Program-made: the position numbers and the translations under genes
The notes under the pieces: model-generated
The model's input: the letters and a program-made list of their open reading frames with translations, nothing else
Databases searched by the model: none
Told to the model about the DNA's origin: nothing
DNA from: Hyphomicrobiales bacterium
Lineage (GTDB): Bacteria; Pseudomonadota; Alphaproteobacteria; Parvibaculales; Parvibaculaceae
DNA length: 10,588 bases
Direction: 5' to 3'
Assembly: GCA_015655095.1 (NCBI GenBank)
Contig: JAATFR010000014.1
Location: 1-10,588, forward strand
Part shown: piece by piece, positions 1 through 6,199 of the stretch
Numbering within the stretch: position 1 is the first letter of the stretch
How the letters are laid out: each line of letters begins with the position of its first letter

Positions 1-142
1 CGGCGATCGCCGCCGCAAGGCCAACGCCCCCGAACATGAACAGGTTGCCGGGTGGGCCGACGCACAGGTCTGCCTTCACAGACAAATGCCAGCGATAGGG
101 GTTGTGCGTTGAATGAAGATCGAAAAAGGAAGGTCTGCTCAT
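1..142 (-). CDS. Thioesterase-like protein, N-terminal fragment (partial)
   Basis: The reverse strand reads open from an ATG at 142 to the window edge, giving 47 codons with no stop. The peptide carries CVGPPGNLFMFGGVGLAAAI at residues 27-46, which resembles the N-terminal hot-dog segment of acyl-CoA thioesterase (TesB-like) proteins, where a GG(V/x)GLA stretch begins the central helix. If correct, it would hydrolyse acyl-CoA thioesters in the cytoplasm. A plausible minus-strand promoter sits about 30 nt upstream of the start, and the gene is divergent from the FMN reductase. No strong Shine-Dalgarno precedes the ATG. The catalytic residues lie outside the window, so the family call rests on one motif recognised from memory. 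That the frame is coding is more certain than its exact function. Confidence 0.55.
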   Translation of the reverse strand, partial: MSRPSFFDLHSTHNPYRWHLSVKADLCVGPPGNLFMFGGVGLAAAIA

Positions 143-171
143 AACGCACCCGTCGACTTGGCTTTGCCCTG

Positions 172-199
172 TTTATAGCTTTCCGCAGAAATCGGACAA
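172..199 (-). promoter_or_regulatory. Candidate sigma-70 promoter for the thioesterase-like gene
   Basis: On the minus strand, TTGTCC (199-194, 4/6 to the -35 consensus) is followed after 16 nt by TATAAA (177-172, 5/6 to the -10 consensus). The predicted transcript would start near 165, leaving a leader of about 23 nt before the ATG at 142. This is judged by eye only. Confidence 0.4.
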
Positions 200-246
200 G
201 GGTTCATAGAACATCCATCCAAACTATGGAAAGCTATGGGATACGT

Positions 247-258
247 CCCCCCCCCCCC
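247..258 (+). repeat. Homopolymer run of 12 C
   Basis: Twelve consecutive C lie 18 nt upstream of the chosen start of the FMN reductase. The frame opened by the ATG at 226 passes through the run and joins the reductase frame. The run could therefore lie either in a translated N-terminal extension or, more likely, in the 5' untranslated leader. Runs this long are prone to replication slippage and to sequencing error. Confidence 0.9.
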
Positions 259-266
259 TTCATCAT

Positions 267-270
267 GGAG
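267..270 (+). promoter_or_regulatory. Shine-Dalgarno that decides the FMN reductase start
   Basis: GGAG lies 6 nt before the ATG at 277, which is ideal spacing. The in-frame ATGs at 226 and 265 lack a comparable site. They would also add a proline-rich tail unlike the start of this family, where the flavodoxin-fold first strand follows the initiator Met almost at once. Confidence 0.65.
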
Positions 271-276
271 AGCGCC

Positions 277-828
277 ATGGCTAGCTACAACATCGCGGTG
301 ATTATCGGCAGCCTCAGGAAAGAATCCTATAATCGACGGCTGGCGAACGCTCTGATCAAACTTGCCCCTGAAAACCTGAAGCTGGAAATCGTCGAGATCG
401 GCGACCTGCCCCTTTTCAATCAGGATGAAGAAAAAAGCCCGGTTTTGGCCGTTTCCACCTTCAAGGCGAAAATCAAAATCGCCGACGCCGTGCTGTTCGT
501 GACACCGGAATACAACCGCTCAACTTCTGGCGTGCTCAAAAACGCCATCGACACGGGCTCACGACCCTATGGCGAAAGCATCTGGCTGCACAAACCCGCC
601 GCCATCGCCGGCACCTCCACCGGCGCCATGTCGAGCGCGCTTGCCCAACAGCATTTGCGCAATGTACTCACATCGCTCGATATGCCGACCCTGCCCCAGC
701 CGGACGTGTTCATTCATTTTACGGAAGGTCTGATCGCGTTCGACGGCACCGTGAATAATGAAGGCACCGGAAAATTCCTGCGCGGTTTTCTGGACAAGTT
801 CGATAAATTGATCGAGCGCAACCGATAG
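277..828 (+). CDS. NADPH-dependent FMN reductase family protein
   Basis: A 183-residue flavodoxin-fold reductase, about the usual length for this family (ChrR/YieF-like quinone and azo reductases). It would use NAD(P)H to reduce FMN, quinones or related acceptors in the cytoplasm. The first strand AVII is followed by the FMN-phosphate loop GSLRKESYNR (residues 11-20). The second signature, TPEYNRSTSGVLKNAID, spans 76-92 and contacts the isoalloxazine ring and the dimer interface. A third conserved block around residues 116-131 ends in QHLRNVL. The start at 277 is chosen for its Shine-Dalgarno; upstream in-frame ATGs at 226 and 265 would add up to 17 residues containing a proline run encoded by the C12 tract. 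The stop is 3 nt from the end of the convergent response regulator. The true substrate cannot be read from the sequence. Confidence 0.9.
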   Translation: MASYNIAVIIGSLRKESYNRRLANALIKLAPENLKLEIVEIGDLPLFNQDEEKSPVLAVSTFKAKIKIADAVLFVTPEYNRSTSGVLKNAIDTGSRPYGESIWLHKPAAIAGTSTGAMSSALAQQHLRNVLTSLDMPTLPQPDVFIHFTEGLIAFDGTVNNEGTGKFLRGFLDKFDKLIERNR

Positions 829-831
829 ATT

Positions 832-1509
832 TTACGCCATCAGCCGGTAGCCGCCCGGTTCCGTCACGAGAAACCGGGCGTCGGAGGGATCGACTTCGAT
901 CTTCTGGCGCAGGCGGTAGATGTGGGTTTCGAGCGTGTGGGTGGTGATGCCCGAGTTATAACCCCAGACCTCATGCAGCAGCTCTTCGCGGGCGATGGTC
1001 CTGTCGCCCGCGTCGTGAAGATATTTGAGGATGGCCGCCTCCTTCTCGGTGAGCCTGATCCTGTTTTCATCTTCATCGACCAGCAGCTTGAGGCCCGGCC
1101 TGAATTCATAACCGCCAATCCTGAAGACAGCCTCATCATCATGATCGCGCGCGCGCAACAGGCTACGGATGCGCCCCAGCAGGGCGCTGAAGCGGAACGG
1201 CTTTGGCAGATAGTCCTGCGCGACCGGCTGCCCCTGTGCGGGATCATCCGCGCAGGCGAGCAAAACCACCGGCGCGCCAGGCGCCTCCTCCCGCAACATC
1301 CGGCAGGCTTCCGCCCCGCTCATGTCCGGCAGTCTGGCGTCGAGCACGACCAAATCCACACGCTGATCCTGCATCACCGCCAGAGCCTGCGCCGCCGTTG
1401 CCGCCTGCACAGGTTCAAACTCGCCATAAAGCTGGAACTGCTCGGCCAGCGCCTCGCGGAACCGCTCGCTGCCCGCAACGATCATCAAGGTTCTGCTGCG
1501 GCTCATCAT
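832..1509 (-). CDS. OmpR-type response regulator with degenerate receiver
   Basis: A 225-residue DNA-binding regulator. Residues about 6-120 form a receiver domain and about 128-225 a winged-helix OmpR/PhoB output domain, seen in RLTEKEAAILKYL (152-164), the helix with HTLETHIYRLRQKIE (191-205) and the wing motif PGGYRL (218-223). The candidate phospho-acceptor is Asp57 (VVLD), and the conserved Lys is K103 (LPKPF). The acidic pair that binds Mg2+ after the first strand is missing: MIVAGSE replaces the usual VDD. The switch Thr/Ser is also replaced by Ala85. Ordinary phosphorylation is therefore doubtful. No histidine kinase is present. The first ATG (1509) overlaps the TGA of the upstream TPR-sulfotransferase by 4 nt. 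A second ATG follows directly at 1506, so the product may begin MMSRS or MSRS. Translational coupling is likely. Confidence 0.9.
   Translation of the reverse strand: MMSRSRTLMIVAGSERFREALAEQFQLYGEFEPVQAATAAQALAVMQDQRVDLVVLDARLPDMSGAEACRMLREEAPGAPVVLLACADDPAQGQPVAQDYLPKPFRFSALLGRIRSLLRARDHDDEAVFRIGGYEFRPGLKLLVDEDENRIRLTEKEAAILKYLHDAGDRTIAREELLHEVWGYNSGITTHTLETHIYRLRQKIEVDPSDARFLVTEPGGYRLMA
852..880. repeat. 9-bp inverted repeat inside the 3' end of the regulator gene
   Basis: CGCCCGGTT (852-860) and AACCGGGCG (872-880) pair perfectly around an 11-nt loop. The repeat starts 24 nt downstream of the FMN reductase stop, so it could help end or stabilise that transcript. No T-run follows on either strand. 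It also encodes the conserved C-terminal wing of the regulator, so the symmetry may be coincidental. Confidence 0.35.
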
Positions 1510-3257
1510 CCAGCCTGCCCGCCGTAACCAAATCCGGCGATGTGCGGCGCGAGCACAGGCAGAACCGGCGCGATCTGGCGCTCATAGCGCCGCCAGCGAT
1601 CCGCCGCGCGGGCATAGATCGGCTCGGTCACCTGCGCATAGGAGGGCGTGCGGATCGTGCCGCGCGCCTTTGCATGAGCGGCGGGATCAGCCATCGCCGC
1701 ATGCCAGGGCAGGCCGAGAAAAGCAAGAACCGGCATCACCTCTCCCTTGAGATCGGCGACCAGCCCTTCATAGCGGACCGGCTGCACGGCGAGGGGCAGG
1801 CTTTCGCGCACAGTGCCCCACAACGTCATCACCCGATCATAAAGATGAGCGGTGTCGGAAAGCGTCAGAAAATTGGCCATCGCGGCGTTGACCTGAAAAT
1901 CCTGCATGAAGGCGGAGAGCACTGCATCCGCCGGATGGCGCAGCGCCAGAATGAACCGGGCCTCGGGAAAGACCCGCGCGATCAGCCCGGCATGGATGAT
2001 ATTAAGCGGCAGCTTGTTGATGATGATTTTCGTATCGAGCTTTGCCCCGTCCGCTTTCAGGGCTGAGAAATAGCGCCCGCGCAGAGCCGTTCGGGCGGCT
2101 TCGTCAAGGCGGCCCAGCGCAGCGGGATAGCCCCCCTTCATGGCGGCGAGCGCATCACGCACCACAAGCAGCGTCGGGCGCTCCTCGAACACCTGCACAT
2201 CGGGATGGGCATCGAGAATCTGGTCAAGCAGCGTAGTGCCGGAGCGGGGAAAGCCAACCAGAAACACCGGCGCGCCGCGATGTCCCGACTCCACCGGCAA
2301 GGGCGGCAGCCAGGAAAACCCCTTGACCTTTTCCGGCGCGAAACCAGCGATCAGGCTTTGCACCTGATCGAGATAGCTCTGCTTGTTGATGCCGCGCGCC
2401 CGGGCTTCTTCCGCCGCAAGCGCGTTCTGGATGGTAAATTCCTTGAAGGCCGCATCCGTTTCGCCCAGCCGGTCGAGCGTCAGCGCGAGTTCCGCATGGA
2501 GCAGCCGCGCCTCGGCGGGCCGCAGCCGCTCGAATGGCACATGCTCAAGCCGCGCCTTCACCTCCTCGAATTTCCCGACCCGCCGCGACGCCGCCGCCCA
2601 GATGCGGAGCGCAGGCGCATGTTCGGGCGCGAGCTTCAGCGCCTCGCTGGCATACTGGACCGCAGGCGCGAGTTCAGCCAGCCGCTCGCTTGCTTCCGCC
2701 GCGAGCGTCAGCATCACCGCATCACGGCGCGCCAGCTTCAGGCCCGCCTCAGCCTCAATCAGCGCGGCCCGAAACCAGCCCAGCGCGAGCAGCGAGCGGA
2801 TCAGGCGCAGCCGGGCCGGACGATCATTGGGCCGCAGTGTCAGAAAGCGTTGGTGCGCCTTTACGGCAGCCTCGAAGTCGCCGGCCTGATCGAACGCCAG
2901 CCCCCTGTTGAGATAGATGGCGGGGAGATCGGGCGCGAGCCGCTCGGCCTCGGCATAATCAGCCAGAGCTTCATCGAGCCTGCCTTGCAGTCGGCGGGTA
3001 TTGCCCAGATTGACAATCAGATTGGCGTTCCCGGACACACGCGCCGCCGCCTCGCCGATCAGTCGTTCGGCCAGCGCCGGATCGCCATCGCGCAAAGCGA
3101 TCAGCCCCTTGAGATGGAGAGCATTGGGTTCCGCCGGGCTTTCCGCCAATATCGTTTCGAGGATCGCAAGCGCGGGCTCATGATGTCCCGCCTCGAAATG
3201 AGCCGCGGCCCGGCCAAGCGCCTCCACCAGTGCAGGATTTTGAGGGGGACGGGTCAT
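1506..3257 (-). CDS. TPR-repeat sulfotransferase
   Basis: A 583-residue protein in two parts. Residues about 10-300 are tetratricopeptide-type helical repeats (for example 78-110, 112-144 and 197-215, with the G-N/R-x-A-P pattern), a protein-binding scaffold. Residues about 328-575 are a PAPS-dependent sulfotransferase. The 5'-phosphosulfate loop is LVGFPRSGTTLLD (333-345), and HPDVQVFEER (351-360) follows. The 3'-phosphate site lies in ALRHPADAVLSAF (438-450, with R440 and S448). A C-terminal TPSYAQVTEPIY block (537-548) is typical of TPR-sulfotransferases. The PRSGTT plus later EER arrangement recalls tyrosylprotein sulfotransferases, where Arg and Glu at these places are catalytic. It would move sulfate from PAPS to an unknown hydroxyl, perhaps on a protein bound by the TPRs. 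No signal peptide is seen. It is the first gene of a two-gene operon with the response regulator. Confidence 0.92.
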   Translation of the reverse strand: MTRPPQNPALVEALGRAAAHFEAGHHEPALAILETILAESPAEPNALHLKGLIALRDGDPALAERLIGEAAARVSGNANLIVNLGNTRRLQGRLDEALADYAEAERLAPDLPAIYLNRGLAFDQAGDFEAAVKAHQRFLTLRPNDRPARLRLIRSLLALGWFRAALIEAEAGLKLARRDAVMLTLAAEASERLAELAPAVQYASEALKLAPEHAPALRIWAAASRRVGKFEEVKARLEHVPFERLRPAEARLLHAELALTLDRLGETDAAFKEFTIQNALAAEEARARGINKQSYLDQVQSLIAGFAPEKVKGFSWLPPLPVESGHRGAPVFLVGFPRSGTTLLDQILDAHPDVQVFEERPTLLVVRDALAAMKGGYPAALGRLDEAARTALRGRYFSALKADGAKLDTKIIINKLPLNIIHAGLIARVFPEARFILALRHPADAVLSAFMQDFQVNAAMANFLTLSDTAHLYDRVMTLWGTVRESLPLAVQPVRYEGLVADLKGEVMPVLAFLGLPWHAAMADPAAHAKARGTIRTPSYAQVTEPIYARAADRWRRYERQIAPVLPVLAPHIAGFGYGGQAG

Positions 3258-3385
3258 GCTTGCTGGCCTTGGGAACGAATCGCTTGCCTGGGAGTCACTG
3301 TTTCAAGGATGAAGTCTGCCACAGGGCGCAGCCCTTCGCGATGCCCGAAACCGGCTCTGGCCGGCGGGCGAATCTGGATTGGACC

Positions 3386-3922
3386 ATGAACAGCATTCTG
3401 GAACTCATTGTGGCGGCAAAACCCGGGGACACTGCCGGCACGCTCACGGCAGGTGAGAAGAGTTATCCCTGCGCCATCGGGCGGAACGGCCTCACGTCCG
3501 GCAAGCAGGAAGGCGATGGCGGCACGCCTGTCGGCACCTTCAAGCTGCGGCAACTGTTTTATCGGCCCGACCGCCTCAACAAACCCGAAACACGGTTGCC
3601 CCTCCGGGCCCTGACCCCCACGGACGGATGGTGTGATGCGCCGGGGGACGCCCATTACAATGAGCAGGTCGCCCTGCCTTATTCGGCCAGCGCCGAAACC
3701 ATGTGGCGCGAGGATGATCTTTACGATCTGTGCTGTGTCATCGGCTATAACGACGCCCCGGTTGAGGATGGCAAGGGCAGTGCCATCTTTCTGCATCTGA
3801 TGCGCGAGAAGGATGGCGAGATAAAACCAACCGAGGGATGCATGGCCTTGCGCAAGGCCGATCTTGAGGCCGTACTAGCGCTGTGTGCGCCTGAAACATC
3901 CCTGACCGTAAAAGCCCTATAA
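3386..3922 (+). CDS. L,D-transpeptidase (YkuD) domain protein
   Basis: A 178-residue protein that is almost entirely a YkuD catalytic domain. The early part has the GRNG and GDGGTPVGTFKL motifs (32-54), characteristic of the fold. The active site is seen as FLHLM with His137 and, further on, PTEGCMAL with catalytic Cys152. YkuD enzymes use this Cys to make 3-3 peptidoglycan cross-links or attach lipoproteins to peptidoglycan. The chosen start at 3386 gives no signal peptide and no membrane segment. The frame is open back to 3230, but that extension (M at 3230 or 3341) is polar, overlaps the divergent sulfotransferase and shows no signal peptide either. How the protein would reach the periplasm is unclear. 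The Shine-Dalgarno is weak. Its stop overlaps the convergent yggS by 6 nt. Confidence 0.88.
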   Translation: MNSILELIVAAKPGDTAGTLTAGEKSYPCAIGRNGLTSGKQEGDGGTPVGTFKLRQLFYRPDRLNKPETRLPLRALTPTDGWCDAPGDAHYNEQVALPYSASAETMWREDDLYDLCCVIGYNDAPVEDGKGSAIFLHLMREKDGEIKPTEGCMALRKADLEAVLALCAPETSLTVKAL

Positions 3923-4618
3923 GGCCTCGCGGTGGCCGAAGAGCGCGCTGCCGACACGCACATGGGTTGCTCCGCAAGCGACCGCCGTTTCAAAATCGCC
4001 ACTCATGCCCATGGAAAGTCTGGCGAGACCATTCGCCTGCGCGATTTCCCCTAGACGGGTGAAATAAAGCGCCGGATTTTTATCGGCTGGCGGGATGCAC
4101 ATGAGCCCCTCGACACCAAGCCCCAGCTCGTCGCGACAGCGGCGGATGAACACCGCCGCATCGCCCGGCAGCACGCCAGCCTTTTGCGGCTCCTCGCCGA
4201 TATTCACCTGAATGAAAAGCCGGGGCAGACTCGCGCCCGCCTCACGCTCCCGGACCAGCGCATCCGCCAGCCGGTCGCGATCGAGCGTCTGGATCACATC
4301 GAAATGGGCTAGCGCGTCTTTCACCTTGTTAGTCTGGAGCGGACCGATCAGGTGCAGCTCCACGCCGGGAAAGCGGGCGCGCAGGTCCGGCCATTTGGCC
4401 ATCGCCTCCTGAACCCGGTTTTCCCCGAAAATGCGCTGGCCCGCCTCAAGCACCGGGACAACATCATCCGCGCCAAAGGTTTTGGAAACCGCGATCAGGG
4501 TAACCGCCCTCGCCGGTCGGCTGGCATTTTGCGTGGCGGCCTCTATCCTGTCGCGCAGCGTGGCCAATCGCGCAGCCGCGGGGCTTTTTGATGAATCGAT
4601 GCCGGGGGAGAATGTCAT
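3917..4618 (-). CDS. yggS: YggS/PROSC family pyridoxal phosphate homeostasis protein
   Basis: A 233-residue single-domain PLP-binding TIM-barrel protein, the normal size for the family. It holds pyridoxal 5'-phosphate and balances vitamin B6 and amino-acid pools in the cytoplasm; no enzymatic activity is known. The PLP lysine is K46 in LIAVSKTFG. Further signatures are FGENRVQE (64-71), HLIGPLQTNKVK (89-100), QVNIGEEPQKAG (137-148), the LSMGMSGDFETAV phosphate-binding region (201-213) and RVGSALFG (221-228). The ATG at 4618 is chosen because family members begin close to this point. The frame is open to 4753, but that extension is not family-like and would run deep into the divergent ThiE-like gene. 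The ATG shares its CATG with that gene's start. No convincing Shine-Dalgarno precedes it. Confidence 0.93.
   Translation of the reverse strand: MTFSPGIDSSKSPAAARLATLRDRIEAATQNASRPARAVTLIAVSKTFGADDVVPVLEAGQRIFGENRVQEAMAKWPDLRARFPGVELHLIGPLQTNKVKDALAHFDVIQTLDRDRLADALVREREAGASLPRLFIQVNIGEEPQKAGVLPGDAAVFIRRCRDELGLGVEGLMCIPPADKNPALYFTRLGEIAQANGLARLSMGMSGDFETAVACGATHVRVGSALFGHREAL
4604..4610 (+). promoter_or_regulatory. Strong Shine-Dalgarno of the ThiE-like gene
   Basis: GGGGGAG lies 6 nt before the ATG at 4617, inside the first codons of the divergent yggS. It fixes the start of the ThiE-like gene at 4617 rather than at the in-frame ATGs at 4431 or 4599. Confidence 0.7.
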
Positions 4619-5270
4619 GGCGCGAAAGCTAAAACGTCCGCGCTCCATTGGCAATAAAAGCCGCTTCCCGAATAATAATGACCCGATAAACAAGGCTCCA
4701 CCGCGGTCCGCTTGGCCCTTGCGCATCGGCATGACAGATAACATGCGAAACATCGGCGGGCATCAGGCGCTTCAGGGACTGGCCCCCCACGAGGCGCTGA
4801 TCGACAGGCGTTATGAACCCGGTCCCACAAAATCCCGCCTGCTGGCGGTGGAAGCGCGAGCCCGGCACATCATAGTGCTGAAAGCAGGCATTCCGAGGGC
4901 AATCCTGCCGCCGCTTGGGGGGTGCCATCTGCCGGAGTGGGCGCTTCGCCGCTTTGCCGGCATGGCAAAAACATTGCCAACCCATTTTCTGGTCACGGCC
5001 GCAGCCCATGGCGAACAGGCCATCATTGCGGCCGCCCGGGCGGGTGCCGATGCGGTGCTGATCTCCCCGGTTTTCACCACAACAAGCCATCCGGGTGGAA
5101 AGAGCCTCGGAATCATCCGCTTTGCCCGGCTGGCCGGGTTGGCGCGATCCCTTGGCCTTGGGGTCTACGCGCTGGGCGGGATCAACTCTCCCGCCAATGT
5201 CCGGCGGCTTGGGGGCATTGCGATCACCGGAATCGCAGGGATCAGCTTTCTTGAAAGACCTCAGACATAA
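4617..5270 (+). CDS. ThiE/TenI-like thiamine phosphate synthase superfamily protein
   Basis: A 217-residue protein with the ThiE/TenI TIM-barrel signature. The clear part is GADAVLISPVFTTTSHPGG (143-161), then VYALGGI (183-189), a phosphate-binding segment, and GIAGIS near the end. The N-terminal 30 residues are basic and polar and precede a strand containing LRIGMTDNMR (35-44), matching the L-x-MTD start of alphaproteobacterial members. Canonical ThiE residues are replaced: the Q-L-R-x-K block becomes LIDRRYE, the metal-binding N-D pair is not found (IIVLKAG instead), and the T-x-T-K lysine is absent. It therefore resembles the TenI-like domain of Nudix-ThiE fusions more than a working thiamine phosphate synthase. 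No other thiamine gene is nearby. The last 10 nt overlap the convergent sulfotransferase gene. Confidence 0.82.
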   Translation: MARKLKRPRSIGNKSRFPNNNDPINKAPPRSAWPLRIGMTDNMRNIGGHQALQGLAPHEALIDRRYEPGPTKSRLLAVEARARHIIVLKAGIPRAILPPLGGCHLPEWALRRFAGMAKTLPTHFLVTAAAHGEQAIIAAARAGADAVLISPVFTTTSHPGGKSLGIIRFARLAGLARSLGLGVYALGGINSPANVRRLGGIAITGIAGISFLERPQT

Positions 5271-6100
5271 TCCTTGGGCACATAATCGAACCGCTCCATC
5301 TGCTCTCGATGGTCATCGATGATCCGCTCGATCTGGATGGGCGTCAGCTTCTCGCGCCACTGGTCCTTTTTGCCTTCCCGGAAGAAAGCCTTGGCGAACT
5401 CCGAACGCTCCTTGAAACCCGTCTTCTCTTCCTGCGCCTTCATTGCCTTGAAGGAAGAATTGCGGATCGCCCGTTCAAGACGCTCCGTTTTTGGATTGAG
5501 GCCCAGAAACTGCGTCACCCGTTTGAAGTGCTTCTTGGGCTTCTCCAGCAGATCCTCATAGCGCAGGACGAGGAGCTGAGGATTTTCGCGCGCCGTCCAG
5601 CTTTTCACATGCTGCGACCAGGAGGAATGAAACTCAGGCACATGGCCAGCCGTTATGCCAGTGCTTGAACCCATATTCGCCAGCCGCTCTATCGCGGCAT
5701 CCTGATCGAGACCGAAATGGTGGGTCATGGAAATGGCGACGTCGAGCGGGTTGCGCACTACATAAATGCCGCCTGCCGTCACCTCCATATTGTGCAAAGG
5801 ATAGCCCAGCCATTCGCCCAGATAATTATGGGTTTTAACAAAAACCGAGTCCGGAAAAGCCGAGGTGAAATCGCGATGCACCAGCGGCCGCAACCGCATG
5901 ATGTCCTCATTGCTGAGTTCACTGATGGGCCGCTTTGCCCGGTACGCATACCAGGAACCGGCGGACTCCCCGAGACAGAAATTATCCAGTTCGTTGATAT
6001 CGACCGGCGTCGGCGAGTTCGTCAGCAGATTATGCAGGAAAGACCGGACCCAGGTGTTTCCGGATTTTGGATAGGACGCGAGCCAGATAAGGGCACCCAT
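5261..6100 (-). CDS. Sulfotransferase domain protein (family 1 type)
   Basis: A 279-residue cytosolic-type sulfotransferase, close to the length of eukaryotic SULT-like enzymes, with no TPR region. It begins almost directly with the 5'-phosphosulfate loop YPKSGNTWVRSFL (10-22). The catalytic His is probably H91 in FVKTHNYLG. The 3'-phosphate site is IYVVRNPLDVAISM (112-125; R116, S124). The C-terminal FFREGKKDQWREKLT (239-253) matches the RKG-x-x-GDWKN PAPS-binding motif in position, but the usual Gly-Asp pair reads KKD. It would sulfate a small molecule, lipid or sugar; the acceptor is unknown. GGAGG lies 10 nt before the ATG. The gene follows the porin on the same strand but is separated from it by a strong hairpin, so it depends on read-through or its own promoter. 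It is only distantly related to the other sulfotransferase in the window. Confidence 0.92.
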   Translation of the reverse strand: MGALIWLASYPKSGNTWVRSFLHNLLTNSPTPVDINELDNFCLGESAGSWYAYRAKRPISELSNEDIMRLRPLVHRDFTSAFPDSVFVKTHNYLGEWLGYPLHNMEVTAGGIYVVRNPLDVAISMTHHFGLDQDAAIERLANMGSSTGITAGHVPEFHSSWSQHVKSWTARENPQLLVLRYEDLLEKPKKHFKRVTQFLGLNPKTERLERAIRNSSFKAMKAQEEKTGFKERSEFAKAFFREGKKDQWREKLTPIQIERIIDDHREQMERFDYVPKDYV

Positions 6101-6142
6101 GAAAGCCTTTCCTCCGGGAAAAGGGGTTGCCGCCCCAATAGA

Positions 6143-6168
6143 AAAGAGCGGGCCAAGGCCCGCTCTTT
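6143..6168 (-). terminator. Intrinsic terminator of the porin gene
   Basis: A perfect 12-bp inverted repeat, AAAGAGCGGGCC (6143-6154) and GGCCCGCTCTTT (6157-6168), with AA between the arms. On the minus strand the stem ends in CTCTTTTC, giving a short U-rich tail, 31 nt after the porin stop. It also stands 42 nt before the sulfotransferase start, so it should uncouple that gene from strong porin transcription. On the plus strand it could stop transcripts running out of the ThiE-like gene. Confidence 0.85.
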
Positions 6169-6199
6169 CCAGATTAAGTCCGCTTTTGCAAGCAGGATA

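Noticed and set aside
2205..3389. A 394-codon open frame on the plus strand opposite the TPR-sulfotransferase
   Set aside because: It is antisense to a gene with clear motifs; the translation is Arg/Pro/Gln-rich with no domain, as expected of a shadow frame in high-G+C DNA.
4619..4753. N-terminal extension of yggS to an ATG at 4753
   Set aside because: It adds 45 residues unlike the family and would overlap the first third of the ThiE-like gene, which has a strong Shine-Dalgarno.
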